DNA from: UBA1952 sp965246905
GTDB taxonomy: Bacteria > Bacteroidota > Bacteroidia > Chitinophagales > Chitinophagaceae
Length of the DNA stretch: 64,000 nucleotides
Assembly (NCBI GenBank): GCA_965246905.1
Contig: CBDFFZ010000002.1
Coordinates: 1-64,000 of the forward strand
Reading direction: 5' to 3'
Positions 33,623 through 41,796 of the stretch are shown piece after piece; the stretch's first letter is position 1; the number at the start of each line of letters is the position of its first letter. The position numbers were made by a program, and so were the translations under genes. Under the pieces are notes generated by a model. That model was not told the DNA's origin, ran no database searches, and saw only the letters and a program-made list of their open reading frames with translations.

Positions 33623-36610
33623 TTATACTACTACATTGATCATCCTGCCCGGCACGTAGATCACTTTTTTCGGCGTCCTGCCTTCCAGGAATTTTATGAT
33701 GGTCTCATTCGCCAGCACTTCCTTTTCTACCGTACCCGGCGAGGCATCCAGCGGAAACACCAGCTCTGTACGGGTTTTGCCGTTTACAGCGATTGGGTAT
33801 CTCTTGGTATTCTCCACCACATACTGCTCTTCCCAGACAGGGAACGGCGCCTGCAGCACGGAGCTTTCATGGCCGAAGCCTTTCCATAATTCCTCTGCAA
33901 GATGCGGGGCAAACGGCGCAATGAGCACGGCGAGCGCTTCGAGAATAGTGCGCTTGTGGCAACCCAGTGCAGTAAGCTCATTTACGGTGATCATAAACTG
34001 GCTTACCGCAGTGTTGAAGGAGAAGCGCTCGATATCATCGCCCACCTTGCGGATGGCTTTGTGGATAGCGCGGAGCTCGGCTTCGGTAGGCTCCTCTTCG
34101 GTTACGATGCGGCCGGTGGCTTCATCATTATAAAGTCTCCAGAGCTTTTTGAGGAAGCGGTGTACGCCTTCAATGCCTTTCGTATCCCAGGGCTTGCTCA
34201 CGTCGATAGGCCCGAGAAACATCTCGTACATGCGGAAGGTATCGGCACCATAGTCTTTTACAATGTCATCGGGGTTTACGACATTGTATTTTGATTTGGA
34301 CATTTTTTCGATTGCCCGTTCAACTAAAAACTGCTGTTTATCATTTGTGATGAATTTGACATTGTGATTTATCCCTTTTAAGCTTGCATATTCCATTGGT
34401 TGAGTCAAATTATCATTCGCATCAATTAAACTGACCGGTACATGGTGCCTTGTACAAGATATCTTTAATTGTAAAAGGTCTAAATATTCGACTGCAAATT
34501 CATTTACAATGAATTCCGCATCATGTAAGTTAAGCAGTACAGAATTTTCAGTCTCAATATAAATGCTGGCTTTTATCAAATCATCTGAGACATAAGTTTG
34601 AGGATGTTCTTCTTTAAGTTTAGTTGATAATTTAAAAAGCTCTTTTGCCATTTCTTCTGTAGATCCCTTTTCAAATCTATAAGTGAAATCAGATATTTTA
34701 AATACAAAAGCTGAACGTCCCTGTATCATCCCCTGATTCACCAATTTCTTAAAAGGCTCATCAAAAGAAACAAAACCTAAATCGCACAGCACCTTCGTCC
34801 ACATTCTTGCATAGAGCAGGTGGCCTACGGCGTGCTCGGTGCCGCCTACATAAATATCTACCTGCTGCCAGTAATCGGTTGCGGTGCGGGAGGCAAATTC
34901 CTCGTCGTTGTGCGGGTCCATATACCGGAGAAAATACCAGGAGGAGCCTGCGTAGCCGGGCATGGTGTTCGTCTCTCGCTGATCGGCGCCGAGGGTTACC
35001 CAATCTGCAATATTGGCCAGCGGGCCCTGGCCTTCCGGCCCAGGCTTATAGCTCTCCACATAGGGCAGCGCTACGGGAAATTCCCGGTCGGCATCTTTTA
35101 TAGAAATGCCTTCCTCATCGATGGTATAAGGGTCGCCATTGTGGTAAACAATTGGGAAGGGCTCGCCCCAGTACCGCTGGCGACTGAAGCCTGCATCGCG
35201 CAGCTTATAATTAATGCGCGGCCGGCCAATACCCGCATCCTCAATGGCGCGGATCGCTACCCCGCTTGCTTTCTCCACGGTCATCCCGCTTAAAAAATCG
35301 GAGCCTTCAATGGTACATGCTTTTGATGTGCAGGCCTCCGCGCCGGTAAATGCCGCGCCGAAAATATTGGTGACGGGGATATTGAAATGCTGCGCAAAGG
35401 CAAAATCGCGCTCATCGCCACTGGGCACGGCCATGATCGCACCGGTGCCATAGCCTGCCAGCACATACTCGGAGATCCAGATAGGAATGGGCTTTCGCGT
35501 AAAAGGATGCACACAGTAAGCGCCCGTAAATGCGCCGGATATCTGCTTTACCTCCGTAATGCGCTCGCGCTCGCTGCGGCTCTGCACGTAGAGCTTGTAC
35601 TCAGCCACCTGCGTCTGGTAAAGCTCGGTGGTTATATGGCTTACGAGCTCATGCTCCGGGGCCAGCACCATAAAATCAACACCGAAAACAGTATCCGGCC
35701 GGGTGGTGAATACCTTGATTTTTTCGGCATAACCCTTTATATCGAAGCTGATCTCCGCGCCACTGCTCCTGCCGATCCAGTTGCGCTGCATGTCTTTCAT
35801 GGCGTCCGTCCAGTCGAGGTTTTTAAGTCCTTCGAGGAGGCGCTCCGCGTATTCGGTAATGCGCAGGAACCACTGGCGCATCTGCTTTTTGATTACCGGG
35901 TGGCCGCCGCGCTCGCTTACGCCATTCACCACCTCATCATTGGCCAGCACGGTGCCTAAAGCCTCGCACCACCACACCTCGGCATTGCCCAGGTAAGCGA
36001 TGCGGTAATACATCAGGGCCTCGCGCTGCTGCTTTAAGGAGAAGATCTTCCACTGATCTTTGGAGAAGCAGAAGGTTTCATCCTGCGGCGCAGGCGTATT
36101 GCCATTTCCTTCTTTCTCAAAGATGGAGATGAGCTCTTTGATGGGCTTTGCCTTACCGGCTTTACGATCATACCAGCTATGGAACAATTGGGTGAATATC
36201 CACTGCGTCCACTTATAATATTTTTCATCGGAGGTGCGCACGGCGCGATCCCAATCGTAGGAGAAGCCGATGTTATCGAGCTGCTCGCGGTAGCGCTGAA
36301 TGTTCTGCTCCGTGGTTACGGCGGGGTGCTGGCCCGTCTCGATGGCATATTGCTCTGCGGGCAGGCCGAAGGCATCGAAGCCCATGGGGTGCAGCACATT
36401 GAAGCCGCGCATGCGCTTGTAGCGGGCAAAAATATCCGAAGCGATATAGCCGAGCGGGTGGCCTACATGCAGGCCCGCGCCGCTCGGGTAGGGAAACATA
36501 TCGAGGATGTAGAACTTGGGCCGTGTACCGTCGTTGCTTACGCTGTATAATTGCTGATCCTGCCAGTATTTGCGCCACTTAGGCTCGATAGCGGAGAAGT
36601 TGTATTCCAT
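33623..36610 (-). CDS. leuS: Leucyl-tRNA synthetase
   Basis: This class I synthetase charges tRNA-Leu. The ATG at 36610 (MEYNFSAIEPKWRKYWQ) fits the family and gives 995 residues; 12 extra upstream residues in the open frame look untranslated. The HIGH motif is in PSGAGLHVGHPLGY and the KMSKS motif in EKMSKSKYNVVNPDD, with the CP1 editing domain between and a C-terminal anticodon domain. Residues of about 607-770, just before KMSKS, are encoded by strikingly AT-rich DNA: three hand-counted rows give 28-32% GC against 52% in flanking rows. Bacteroidota LeuRS have an insert here, but this one looks composition-foreign. A weak -7 box TACCTTCG is 18 nt upstream. Confidence 0.96.
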   Translation of the reverse strand: MEYNFSAIEPKWRKYWQDQQLYSVSNDGTRPKFYILDMFPYPSGAGLHVGHPLGYIASDIFARYKRMRGFNVLHPMGFDAFGLPAEQYAIETGQHPAVTTEQNIQRYREQLDNIGFSYDWDRAVRTSDEKYYKWTQWIFTQLFHSWYDRKAGKAKPIKELISIFEKEGNGNTPAPQDETFCFSKDQWKIFSLKQQREALMYYRIAYLGNAEVWWCEALGTVLANDEVVNGVSERGGHPVIKKQMRQWFLRITEYAERLLEGLKNLDWTDAMKDMQRNWIGRSSGAEISFDIKGYAEKIKVFTTRPDTVFGVDFMVLAPEHELVSHITTELYQTQVAEYKLYVQSRSERERITEVKQISGAFTGAYCVHPFTRKPIPIWISEYVLAGYGTGAIMAVPSGDERDFAFAQHFNIPVTNIFGAAFTGAEACTSKACTIEGSDFLSGMTVEKASGVAIRAIEDAGIGRPRINYKLRDAGFSRQRYWGEPFPIVYHNGDPYTIDEEGISIKDADREFPVALPYVESYKPGPEGQGPLANIADWVTLGADQRETNTMPGYAGSSWYFLRYMDPHNDEEFASRTATDYWQQVDIYVGGTEHAVGHLLYARMWTKVLCDLGFVSFDEPFKKLVNQGMIQGRSAFVFKISDFTYRFEKGSTEEMAKELFKLSTKLKEEHPQTYVSDDLIKASIYIETENSVLLNLHDAEFIVNEFAVEYLDLLQLKISCTRHHVPVSLIDANDNLTQPMEYASLKGINHNVKFITNDKQQFLVERAIEKMSKSKYNVVNPDDIVKDYGADTFRMYEMFLGPIDVSKPWDTKGIEGVHRFLKKLWRLYNDEATGRIVTEEEPTEAELRAIHKAIRKVGDDIERFSFNTAVSQFMITVNELTALGCHKRTILEALAVLIAPFAPHLAEELWKGFGHESSVLQAPFPVWEEQYVVENTKRYPIAVNGKTRTELVFPLDASPGTVEKEVLANETIIKFLEGRTPKKVIYVPGRMINVVV

Positions 36611-36641
36611 AGTTTGTGTTGGTGTGGCGAAGGTAAGAAAC

Positions 36642-36702
36642 CCCAACCCTATGCGCTATGCGCGGTCCCTTGCGCGAATCCCCAGGGGAAGGCCGGGTTG
36701 GG
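36642..36702. repeat. REP-like element between leuS and the Uma2 gene
   Basis: Outer arms CCCAACCC (36642-36649) and GGGTTGGG (36695-36702) enclose CCCCAGGGGAAGGCCG. The right half matches the GGGGAAGGCCGGGATGGGG core of the elements at 40.0-40.2 and 41.7 kb. Confidence 0.5.
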
Positions 36703-36706
36703 ATAC

Positions 36707-37288
36707 TTAAATGAATAAAGAAAGCGGCAGCTCAAACCCCGGCAATACATCCCCGCCGGAAAGAACAGCATTGAAATCATTAACCGTTGCTACAGAGCTA
36801 TCGCCTTTATAAATGAATGCCTGCTGCCCGTAAGGATCGATAAGAAAACCGAGCCTTGCGCCATTTTCCATGTACTCTGCCAGCTTTTCCTTTAACGGCT
36901 GGATGCGGTCGCTTTTGGAGCGGATCTCTATTACGAAATCAGGGCAGATATGGGCAAAGGTTTGCTTTTCCTTTTCGGGTAATAATGCCAGCCGCACATT
37001 GCTGATCCATGCGGCATCCGGGCTGCGTACAGCTCCATTGGGTAAAGTGAATCCCGTACTCGAACTGAATATTACTCCTGCATGCATATTGCTATTCCAG
37101 GAATAAAGCTCACCAAGGACAATTGCTTCAAGGACGCCTATTTCAAACGTTACAAGGTCTATAATAAGGATGTTTCCGTGCTTGTCGCGCTCCATTGGCT
37201 GGTCCGGGTTCTTTGCGCAGAAGTCGAAGAACTGCTCTTCCGTCATGCGGTCAAATTCCAGCGTGCGCTCTTCCATAATCACTTTCAT
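36707..37288 (-). CDS. Uma2-family putative endonuclease
   Basis: A protein of 193 residues with the Uma2 (DUF820) fold, a PD-(D/E)xK nuclease-like family. Visible family features are MTEEQFFDFCAKN near the start, FSSSTGFTLPNGAVRSPDAAWI (the Asp of the core) and PDFVIEIRSKSDRIQPLKEKLAEY (the ExK-like EIRSKSD). Uma2 proteins are widespread in cyanobacteria and Bacteroidota; their biological role is not established. It is divergent from the FAD oxidase gene with 57 nt between. Confidence 0.87.
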   Translation of the reverse strand: MKVIMEERTLEFDRMTEEQFFDFCAKNPDQPMERDKHGNILIIDLVTFEIGVLEAIVLGELYSWNSNMHAGVIFSSSTGFTLPNGAVRSPDAAWISNVRLALLPEKEKQTFAHICPDFVIEIRSKSDRIQPLKEKLAEYMENGARLGFLIDPYGQQAFIYKGDSSVATVNDFNAVLSGGDVLPGFELPLSLFI

Positions 37289-37332
37289 AGATTGCTGCTA
37301 TTATTGCTTAAAGATACGAAGCGCGGCTATTT

Positions 37333-37340
37333 TACCTTTG
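37333..37340 (+). promoter_or_regulatory. -7 box directly before the FAD oxidoreductase gene
   Basis: TACCTTTG matches TAnnTTTG and ends 5 nt before the ATG at 37346. The transcript would start at, or one or two bases before, the start codon. Confidence 0.6.
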
Positions 37341-37345
37341 CCCCT

Positions 37346-38476
37346 ATGCTCAGCTACTGGGAACAGCAATCCTTCACCCACTACGACAATATCATCATCG
37401 GCTCCGGTATCGTAGGCATCAGCACGGCTATTGAGCTGAGGGAGAAATATCCCGCACAATCGGTGCTCGTGTTGGAGCGCGGTATGCTGCCCACCGGTGC
37501 CACAACCCGCAATGCAGGTTTCGCCTGCATGGGCAGCGCCACGGAATTGCTGGATGATCTTTCCTACAGGAATGAAGCAGAGGTCGTGGCGCTTTTTAAC
37601 CAGCGTAAGCGCGGACTGGAAAAGCTGCGTGCAAGATTCGGCGATGATGCCATTGGCTACAAAGCAGATGGTGGCTATGAATTATTAGGCGATGCCGAAT
37701 TATATGCTTTGGACAAGCTGGATTATCTAAATGCATTACTGCAACCGGTGCTCGGCTACAATGCCTTCACGGAAGCTATCAACAAAATTGAGTCGTTTGG
37801 CTTTAACAGGGGGCATGTAAAGGCGCTCATTCGAAACAACAGTGAAGGTGGACTGCACAGTGGCAAGCTGATGCGGGCGCTATTGCAAAAAGCGGCGCAG
37901 CTTGGTGTAGAAGTAAAAACCGGCGCGGAAGTTGCAGGATTTGAGGAAGAAGATAATGGCGTAGCAATATCCGTAAAAAGCCCGCACCGGAAAGAATTAT
38001 TGCTGCTGAATGCGAAACGATTATTCATCTGCACCAATGCCTTTACCAAATCCCTGCTGCCAGGCGAAGACATCATTCCCGGCCGCGGGCAGGTACTCAT
38101 CACAGAGCCCATTGACGGACTGAAACTAAAAGGCATCTACCATTTCGATCAGGGCTATTATTACTTCCGCGAGCTGGATGGAAGAGTGCTTTTCGGCGGC
38201 GGACGAAACCTCGATTTTGAAGGTGAGCGCACTACCGATATCGCCTTGAATACCGTTATCCAACAAGACCTGGAGCAAAAGCTACGCGAGATTATCCTGC
38301 CCGGAACTTCCTTCAGAATTGCGCAGCGCTGGGCAGGCATCATGGGCTTCGGTGAGCATAAGGGCCCGATCGTGAAAGCATTTTCAGGCAGGGTTTACGG
38401 CGCCTTCAGAATGGGAGGAATGGGCGTAGCGCTGGGCACGGAGGTGGCAGAGCAATTGATAGCGCTAACCCGGTAA
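37346..38476 (+). CDS. FAD-dependent amine/glycine oxidase-like oxidoreductase
   Basis: A protein of 376 residues of the DAO family. The dinucleotide-binding motif IIIGSGIVGISTAIELRE is followed by the family's second stretch, GMLPTGATTRNAGFACMGSATE, and by GRVLFGGGRNLDFE and the C-terminal AFRMGGMGVALGTEVAEQL. ATG 37346 (MLSYWEQQSFTHYDN) is chosen because the -7 box lies 5 nt upstream; the longer frame upstream overlaps the divergent Uma2 gene. The substrate is unknown, probably an amino acid or amine. It is convergent with maf. Confidence 0.87.
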   Translation: MLSYWEQQSFTHYDNIIIGSGIVGISTAIELREKYPAQSVLVLERGMLPTGATTRNAGFACMGSATELLDDLSYRNEAEVVALFNQRKRGLEKLRARFGDDAIGYKADGGYELLGDAELYALDKLDYLNALLQPVLGYNAFTEAINKIESFGFNRGHVKALIRNNSEGGLHSGKLMRALLQKAAQLGVEVKTGAEVAGFEEEDNGVAISVKSPHRKELLLLNAKRLFICTNAFTKSLLPGEDIIPGRGQVLITEPIDGLKLKGIYHFDQGYYYFRELDGRVLFGGGRNLDFEGERTTDIALNTVIQQDLEQKLREIILPGTSFRIAQRWAGIMGFGEHKGPIVKAFSGRVYGAFRMGGMGVALGTEVAEQLIALTR

Positions 38477-38521
38477 AACATCGGCCTCCTGCAATCCATC
38501 AAATCGTGCTGAAATCTTAGT

Positions 38522-39076
38522 TCAGCCAGCCAGCCGCTTCACTACATCGCCAACCGGGAGCCCCATTACATTATAGTAATCTCCGTCAATTTTCTCAATG
38601 CCAATCATCCCAATGTACTCCTGTATGGCATACGCACCGGCCTTATCCATCGGTTTGTAAGTATCTACGTAGAAAGATATCTGTTCCTCTGTTAAGTGCC
38701 GGAAATATACCTCCGTAACTACTGAGAAAACATCCGCACGCTCATCCTGCATCAGGCATACACCGGTCACTACTTTATGCACGCGCCCGGAGAGCCTCGC
38801 CAGCATGGCTTTTGCATCAGCTTCGTCTTTAGGTTTATTCAGGATATCATCATCCAGCAATACCACCGTATCTGCCGCAAGCACCAACCGGTCAGGGTGC
38901 TGCCGCGATACTTCTACTGCTTTTTTATGCGCAAGATGTACCGGCACTTCATGGCCGGCCATGCCGTGCGGCGGCGTTTCATCTACATCTGGTACTATTA
39001 CTTCAAAGTCAATGTGCGCTGCCTCGAGCAGCTGTTTGCGGCGTGGAGAGCCGGAAGCGAGAATGATCTTATCCAT
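38522..39076 (-). CDS. maf: Maf-like nucleoside triphosphate pyrophosphatase
   Basis: A protein of 184 residues that starts MDKIILASGSPRRKQLLEAA, the invariant Maf N-terminus. Other signatures are VLAADTVVLLDD and IQEYIGMIGIEKIDGDYYNVMGLP. Maf proteins hydrolyse dTTP/UTP or modified nucleotides and affect septum formation. The start at 39076 fits the family; a longer frame upstream would lie inside the prenyltransferase gene. It overlaps the prenyltransferase stop by 8 nt, so the two are translationally coupled. Confidence 0.93.
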   Translation of the reverse strand: MDKIILASGSPRRKQLLEAAHIDFEVIVPDVDETPPHGMAGHEVPVHLAHKKAVEVSRQHPDRLVLAADTVVLLDDDILNKPKDEADAKAMLARLSGRVHKVVTGVCLMQDERADVFSVVTEVYFRHLTEEQISFYVDTYKPMDKAGAYAIQEYIGMIGIEKIDGDYYNVMGLPVGDVVKRLAG

Positions 39077-40025
39077 ATTGAAAATGATAGAGTAAAAGCG
39101 AGCCAATACCCAATACCATGATGATCTTGAGGTAGCGGCTTGCGGCGTGATAATGAGCAGTAGTGGCTTTACGCGGCAGGTAAAGCATCCATAAAAATAG
39201 TGGAATAATAAGCGCAAGAAACAGGTAAGCGCCCAACGCGACAGATCGAAAATCAAGGTAAAGCAATTGGTAGGCTGCATAGGTAAGCGCCAGTACAGCA
39301 ATAGCGCCCAGCAGCTGCACAAAGCGCATCGAGCGCAGGAGGCCCCAGCGTATAGGCATAGTGATACAGCCTTCTTCATCATCGCCCTTAAAATCTTCCA
39401 TATCCTTTACCACCTCACGCATCCAGGTAAGCACAAAGGCAAAGAAGGCAAAGAAAACCAGCGCGGCAACCGGGTTTGGAAACACGGGCAATGTACCCGC
39501 TCTGATAAATCCCGGCAAAGAAAAATAAGTCCGGAGCGCAGGCTCATAAAGCATCAGCGCCCCAACAGTCAGCGCCGTCATCAGCGCCACCATCACATTG
39601 CCGATCATAAACTGCCGCTTCCAGGTAGTGGAATATCTCCAGAGGATAAAAGTGCAGAACAATTGAAGTAATAGCCATTCCGGGTGATGTGCCTGCCACG
39701 CCACAAGACCGGCCAGCAACAGCGCAGCACCATTCATTACCGAGTGCACAATAATGGCCATGCGCCGCGGTATCTGACGCTCCAGGATCACCTTATCCGG
39801 CTTATTGATCGCATCAATGCGGATGTCGAAATAATCATTGATAATATAGCCCGCAGCAGCAATAAGAATGGTGGACAGGCAGAGCAACGAGAAATTAAGC
39901 GGCGTAAGCAAAAGCTTCACTCCCGCAGTGTTCTGCAAAGGCACCAGCACACACCACCACGCCAGCCCCTGAGTGAGCAGTATGATGAGCAGGTTGCTCC
40001 AGCGGATGAGGCGTAGCCAGTGCAT
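39069..40025 (-). CDS. UbiA-family prenyltransferase (GGGP synthase-like)
   Basis: A polytopic membrane enzyme of 318 residues with about eight or nine helices. The two Asp-rich motifs of the UbiA family are present: NDYFDIRIDAINKPDK (NDxxDxxxDxxN) and, in the second half, DMEDFKGDDEEG. It transfers a prenyl chain; in Bacteroidota such genes next to maf are annotated as geranylgeranylglycerol-phosphate geranylgeranyltransferase-like, which I cannot confirm. ATG 40025 (MHWLRLIRWSN) is used, since the upstream extension reads through REP elements. It is coupled to maf by an 8-nt overlap. Confidence 0.87.
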   Translation of the reverse strand: MHWLRLIRWSNLLIILLTQGLAWWCVLVPLQNTAGVKLLLTPLNFSLLCLSTILIAAAGYIINDYFDIRIDAINKPDKVILERQIPRRMAIIVHSVMNGAALLLAGLVAWQAHHPEWLLLQLFCTFILWRYSTTWKRQFMIGNVMVALMTALTVGALMLYEPALRTYFSLPGFIRAGTLPVFPNPVAALVFFAFFAFVLTWMREVVKDMEDFKGDDEEGCITMPIRWGLLRSMRFVQLLGAIAVLALTYAAYQLLYLDFRSVALGAYLFLALIIPLFLWMLYLPRKATTAHYHAASRYLKIIMVLGIGSLLLYHFQYG

Positions 40026-40042
40026 ATTTGCTTTGCGCTTAC

Positions 40043-40172
40043 ACCCCATCCTCATTCCTTCACCCAAGGGGAAGGAGGAAGTAGGGCAAGCCTGTGTCAG
40101 GGTAAAAAAATATCTAGGAACCATCCGGTACATACATCCCCTTCCCCCTTCGGGGGAAGGCCGGGATGGGGG
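40043..40172. repeat. Pair of inverted REP-like elements
   Basis: Two related elements face each other: 40043-40078 (CCCCATCCTCATTCCTTCACC...) and 40135-40172, a CCTTCCCC...GGGGAAGG hairpin followed by CCGGGATGGGG. A third, direct copy is at 41698-41730. The pairing of two copies in opposite orientation recalls BIME-type REP doublets. Confidence 0.65.
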
Positions 40173-40174
40173 CC

Positions 40175-40804
40175 TCAACGCCCCCACGTAGCCGGGCTTA
40201 CCCTCCACTCGCTAAGCGAAGCCTGCTGCTCCGCATCAATGAGCTTTTGCTCACCGGCAAGCTCCATCAAAGCCCCGTAATTGGAAATCGTAAATAACGG
40301 CACACCTGCCTTCGCAAAAGCAGCATCCGCCGCCGGGAAGCCGTATGTGAATAGCCCACACATGCCGATTACCTCGGCACCCGCAGCACGCAATACCTCT
40401 ACCACTTCAAGGCTGCTCTTTCCCGTCGATATCAAATCTTCAACCACCACCACCTTCTGCCCGGCTTTCAATTCGCCTTCCACCTGGTTGCCCATGCCGT
40501 GCTCCTTTGGCTTGCTGCGTACATAGATAAAGGGGAGCTTCAACAGATCTGCCGCCATCACCCCGTGTGCAATGCCCGCCGTAGCTACGCCCGCAATCAC
40601 CTCCGCTTCCGGGAAATGCTCCAGCACCATATTGGCCAGCTCGCTCTTCACAAAATCCCGCACGTACGGGTGCGATAGTACCATCCGGTTATCGCAGTAC
40701 ACCGGGCTCTTCCAGCCGCTTGCCCAGGTATATGGTTTTTGGGCGTTAATGCGGAGTGCCCTAATTTGCAGCAGCTTTTCAGCGAATTGTTTTTGTGTGC
40801 TCAT
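40175..40804 (-). CDS. pyrE: Orotate phosphoribosyltransferase
   Basis: This enzyme joins orotate and PRPP to form OMP in pyrimidine synthesis. At 209 residues it has the normal length from ATG 40804 (MSTQKQFAEKLLQIRA). The PRPP loop VVVVEDLISTGKSS and the conserved ASGWKSPVYCDNR and YVRSKPKEHG stretches are present. A longer frame upstream runs antisense to the NUDIX gene and is not real. It lies divergent from the NUDIX gene with 51 nt between. The pathway partner dihydroorotase-like gene at 21858 is not linked. Confidence 0.95.
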   Translation of the reverse strand: MSTQKQFAEKLLQIRALRINAQKPYTWASGWKSPVYCDNRMVLSHPYVRDFVKSELANMVLEHFPEAEVIAGVATAGIAHGVMAADLLKLPFIYVRSKPKEHGMGNQVEGELKAGQKVVVVEDLISTGKSSLEVVEVLRAAGAEVIGMCGLFTYGFPAADAAFAKAGVPLFTISNYGALMELAGEQKLIDAEQQASLSEWRVSPATWGR

Positions 40805-40855
40805 AGCGGCGCCAAACCTACGCCAAAGCCTACAGTTCGCCAACCCTATACGTTT

Positions 40856-41491
40856 ATGCATTACGCCCAGAAGATCTATTATACCAACAAGCCGCTCATC
40901 CTCACCAACGATGCGCGCACTTATATCCGCGAGCATCCTGTGGCCGCCGGCTATCTGCTGCTTACCGGCGCATTCCCGCGTAATTTTCGTCTCGGGTTTG
41001 AGCATCTCGATAAGTTTCACGCCATGGGCTGCATCATTGAAGATATCTCGCCGGAGGCCCTGCAACAGGAGCTGTACCAGCTTTACGAGCCCATAGATGC
41101 AGCCGGCGGCGTAGTGCAGAATGAAGATGGCAATGTACTTATGATCTTCCGCCGCGGCAAGTGGGATCTGCCCAAAGGCAAGCGCGATGAAGGCGAAGAT
41201 ATGTCCGCGTGCGCCCTCCGCGAAGTAACCGAAGAGACCGGCCTCCATCAGCTTGAGCTTGGCGATAAGATTTGCGATACCTACCACATATACTCCCAGC
41301 AAAAACAGGCCCTCTTAAAGCGTACCGCATGGTACCACATGCACGGCACCGCCAAAGAGCAGCTTGTGCCACAGGCCGAGGAGCACATAGAAGAAGCCCG
41401 CTGGGTAAGCGCAGAAGGCATTACCCCTATCCTCCGCAAGACGTATGACGCCATCAAAGAAGTGCTTAAAGAGGCAGGTTGCAGGTGGTAA
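40856..41491 (+). CDS. NUDIX hydrolase
   Basis: A protein of 211 residues. The first ~75 residues form an extension (MHYAQKIYYTNKPLILTND) of unknown role. The NUDIX box is complete: GKRDEGEDMSACALREVTEETGL (G-x5-E-x7-R-E-V-T-E-E-T-G-L). The enzyme should hydrolyse a nucleoside diphosphate derivative, but specificity cannot be read. ATG 40856 is used; the longer frame upstream overlaps the pyrE start. Confidence 0.88.
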   Translation: MHYAQKIYYTNKPLILTNDARTYIREHPVAAGYLLLTGAFPRNFRLGFEHLDKFHAMGCIIEDISPEALQQELYQLYEPIDAAGGVVQNEDGNVLMIFRRGKWDLPKGKRDEGEDMSACALREVTEETGLHQLELGDKICDTYHIYSQQKQALLKRTAWYHMHGTAKEQLVPQAEEHIEEARWVSAEGITPILRKTYDAIKEVLKEAGCRW

Positions 41492-41796
41492 GGCATCAAT
41501 CATTTTGCCCTTAGCCTGAGGAAGGCTATTAAGCATCCGTTGCTTCGCTCCGTTCATCAGTTACAGCACTATTTGGCTTTTACTATTCGCTGTTGTTATC
41601 TGAACTATGATTTTAGCAGGATTAAAGTGATTTCATGATTCCTGGATAGGAGGTGACTATAGTAAGTTATACGTCCCACAGGCTCGCCCAAGTGCCTCCT
41701 TCCCCTTGGGGGAAGGACCGAGGATGGGGTGTAAGAGCAAAACGCACACACCCCTCCCCGAGTTCGGGGATTCGAATAAGCAAAAACCAAAACAAC
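41492..41796. other. Intergenic with a REP-like hairpin
   Basis: These 305 bases between the NUDIX gene and ligA carry one REP-like element (41698-41730). A purine-rich AGGAGGTG at 41648-41655 resembles a Shine-Dalgarno sequence but is not next to a real start. Confidence 0.5.
41698..41730. repeat. REP-like hairpin before ligA
   Basis: CCTTCCCC-TTG-GGGGAAGG (41698-41716) is followed by ACCGAGGATGGGGT. The sequence matches the elements at 40043-40172 and the weaker one at 36642-36702. Confidence 0.65.
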
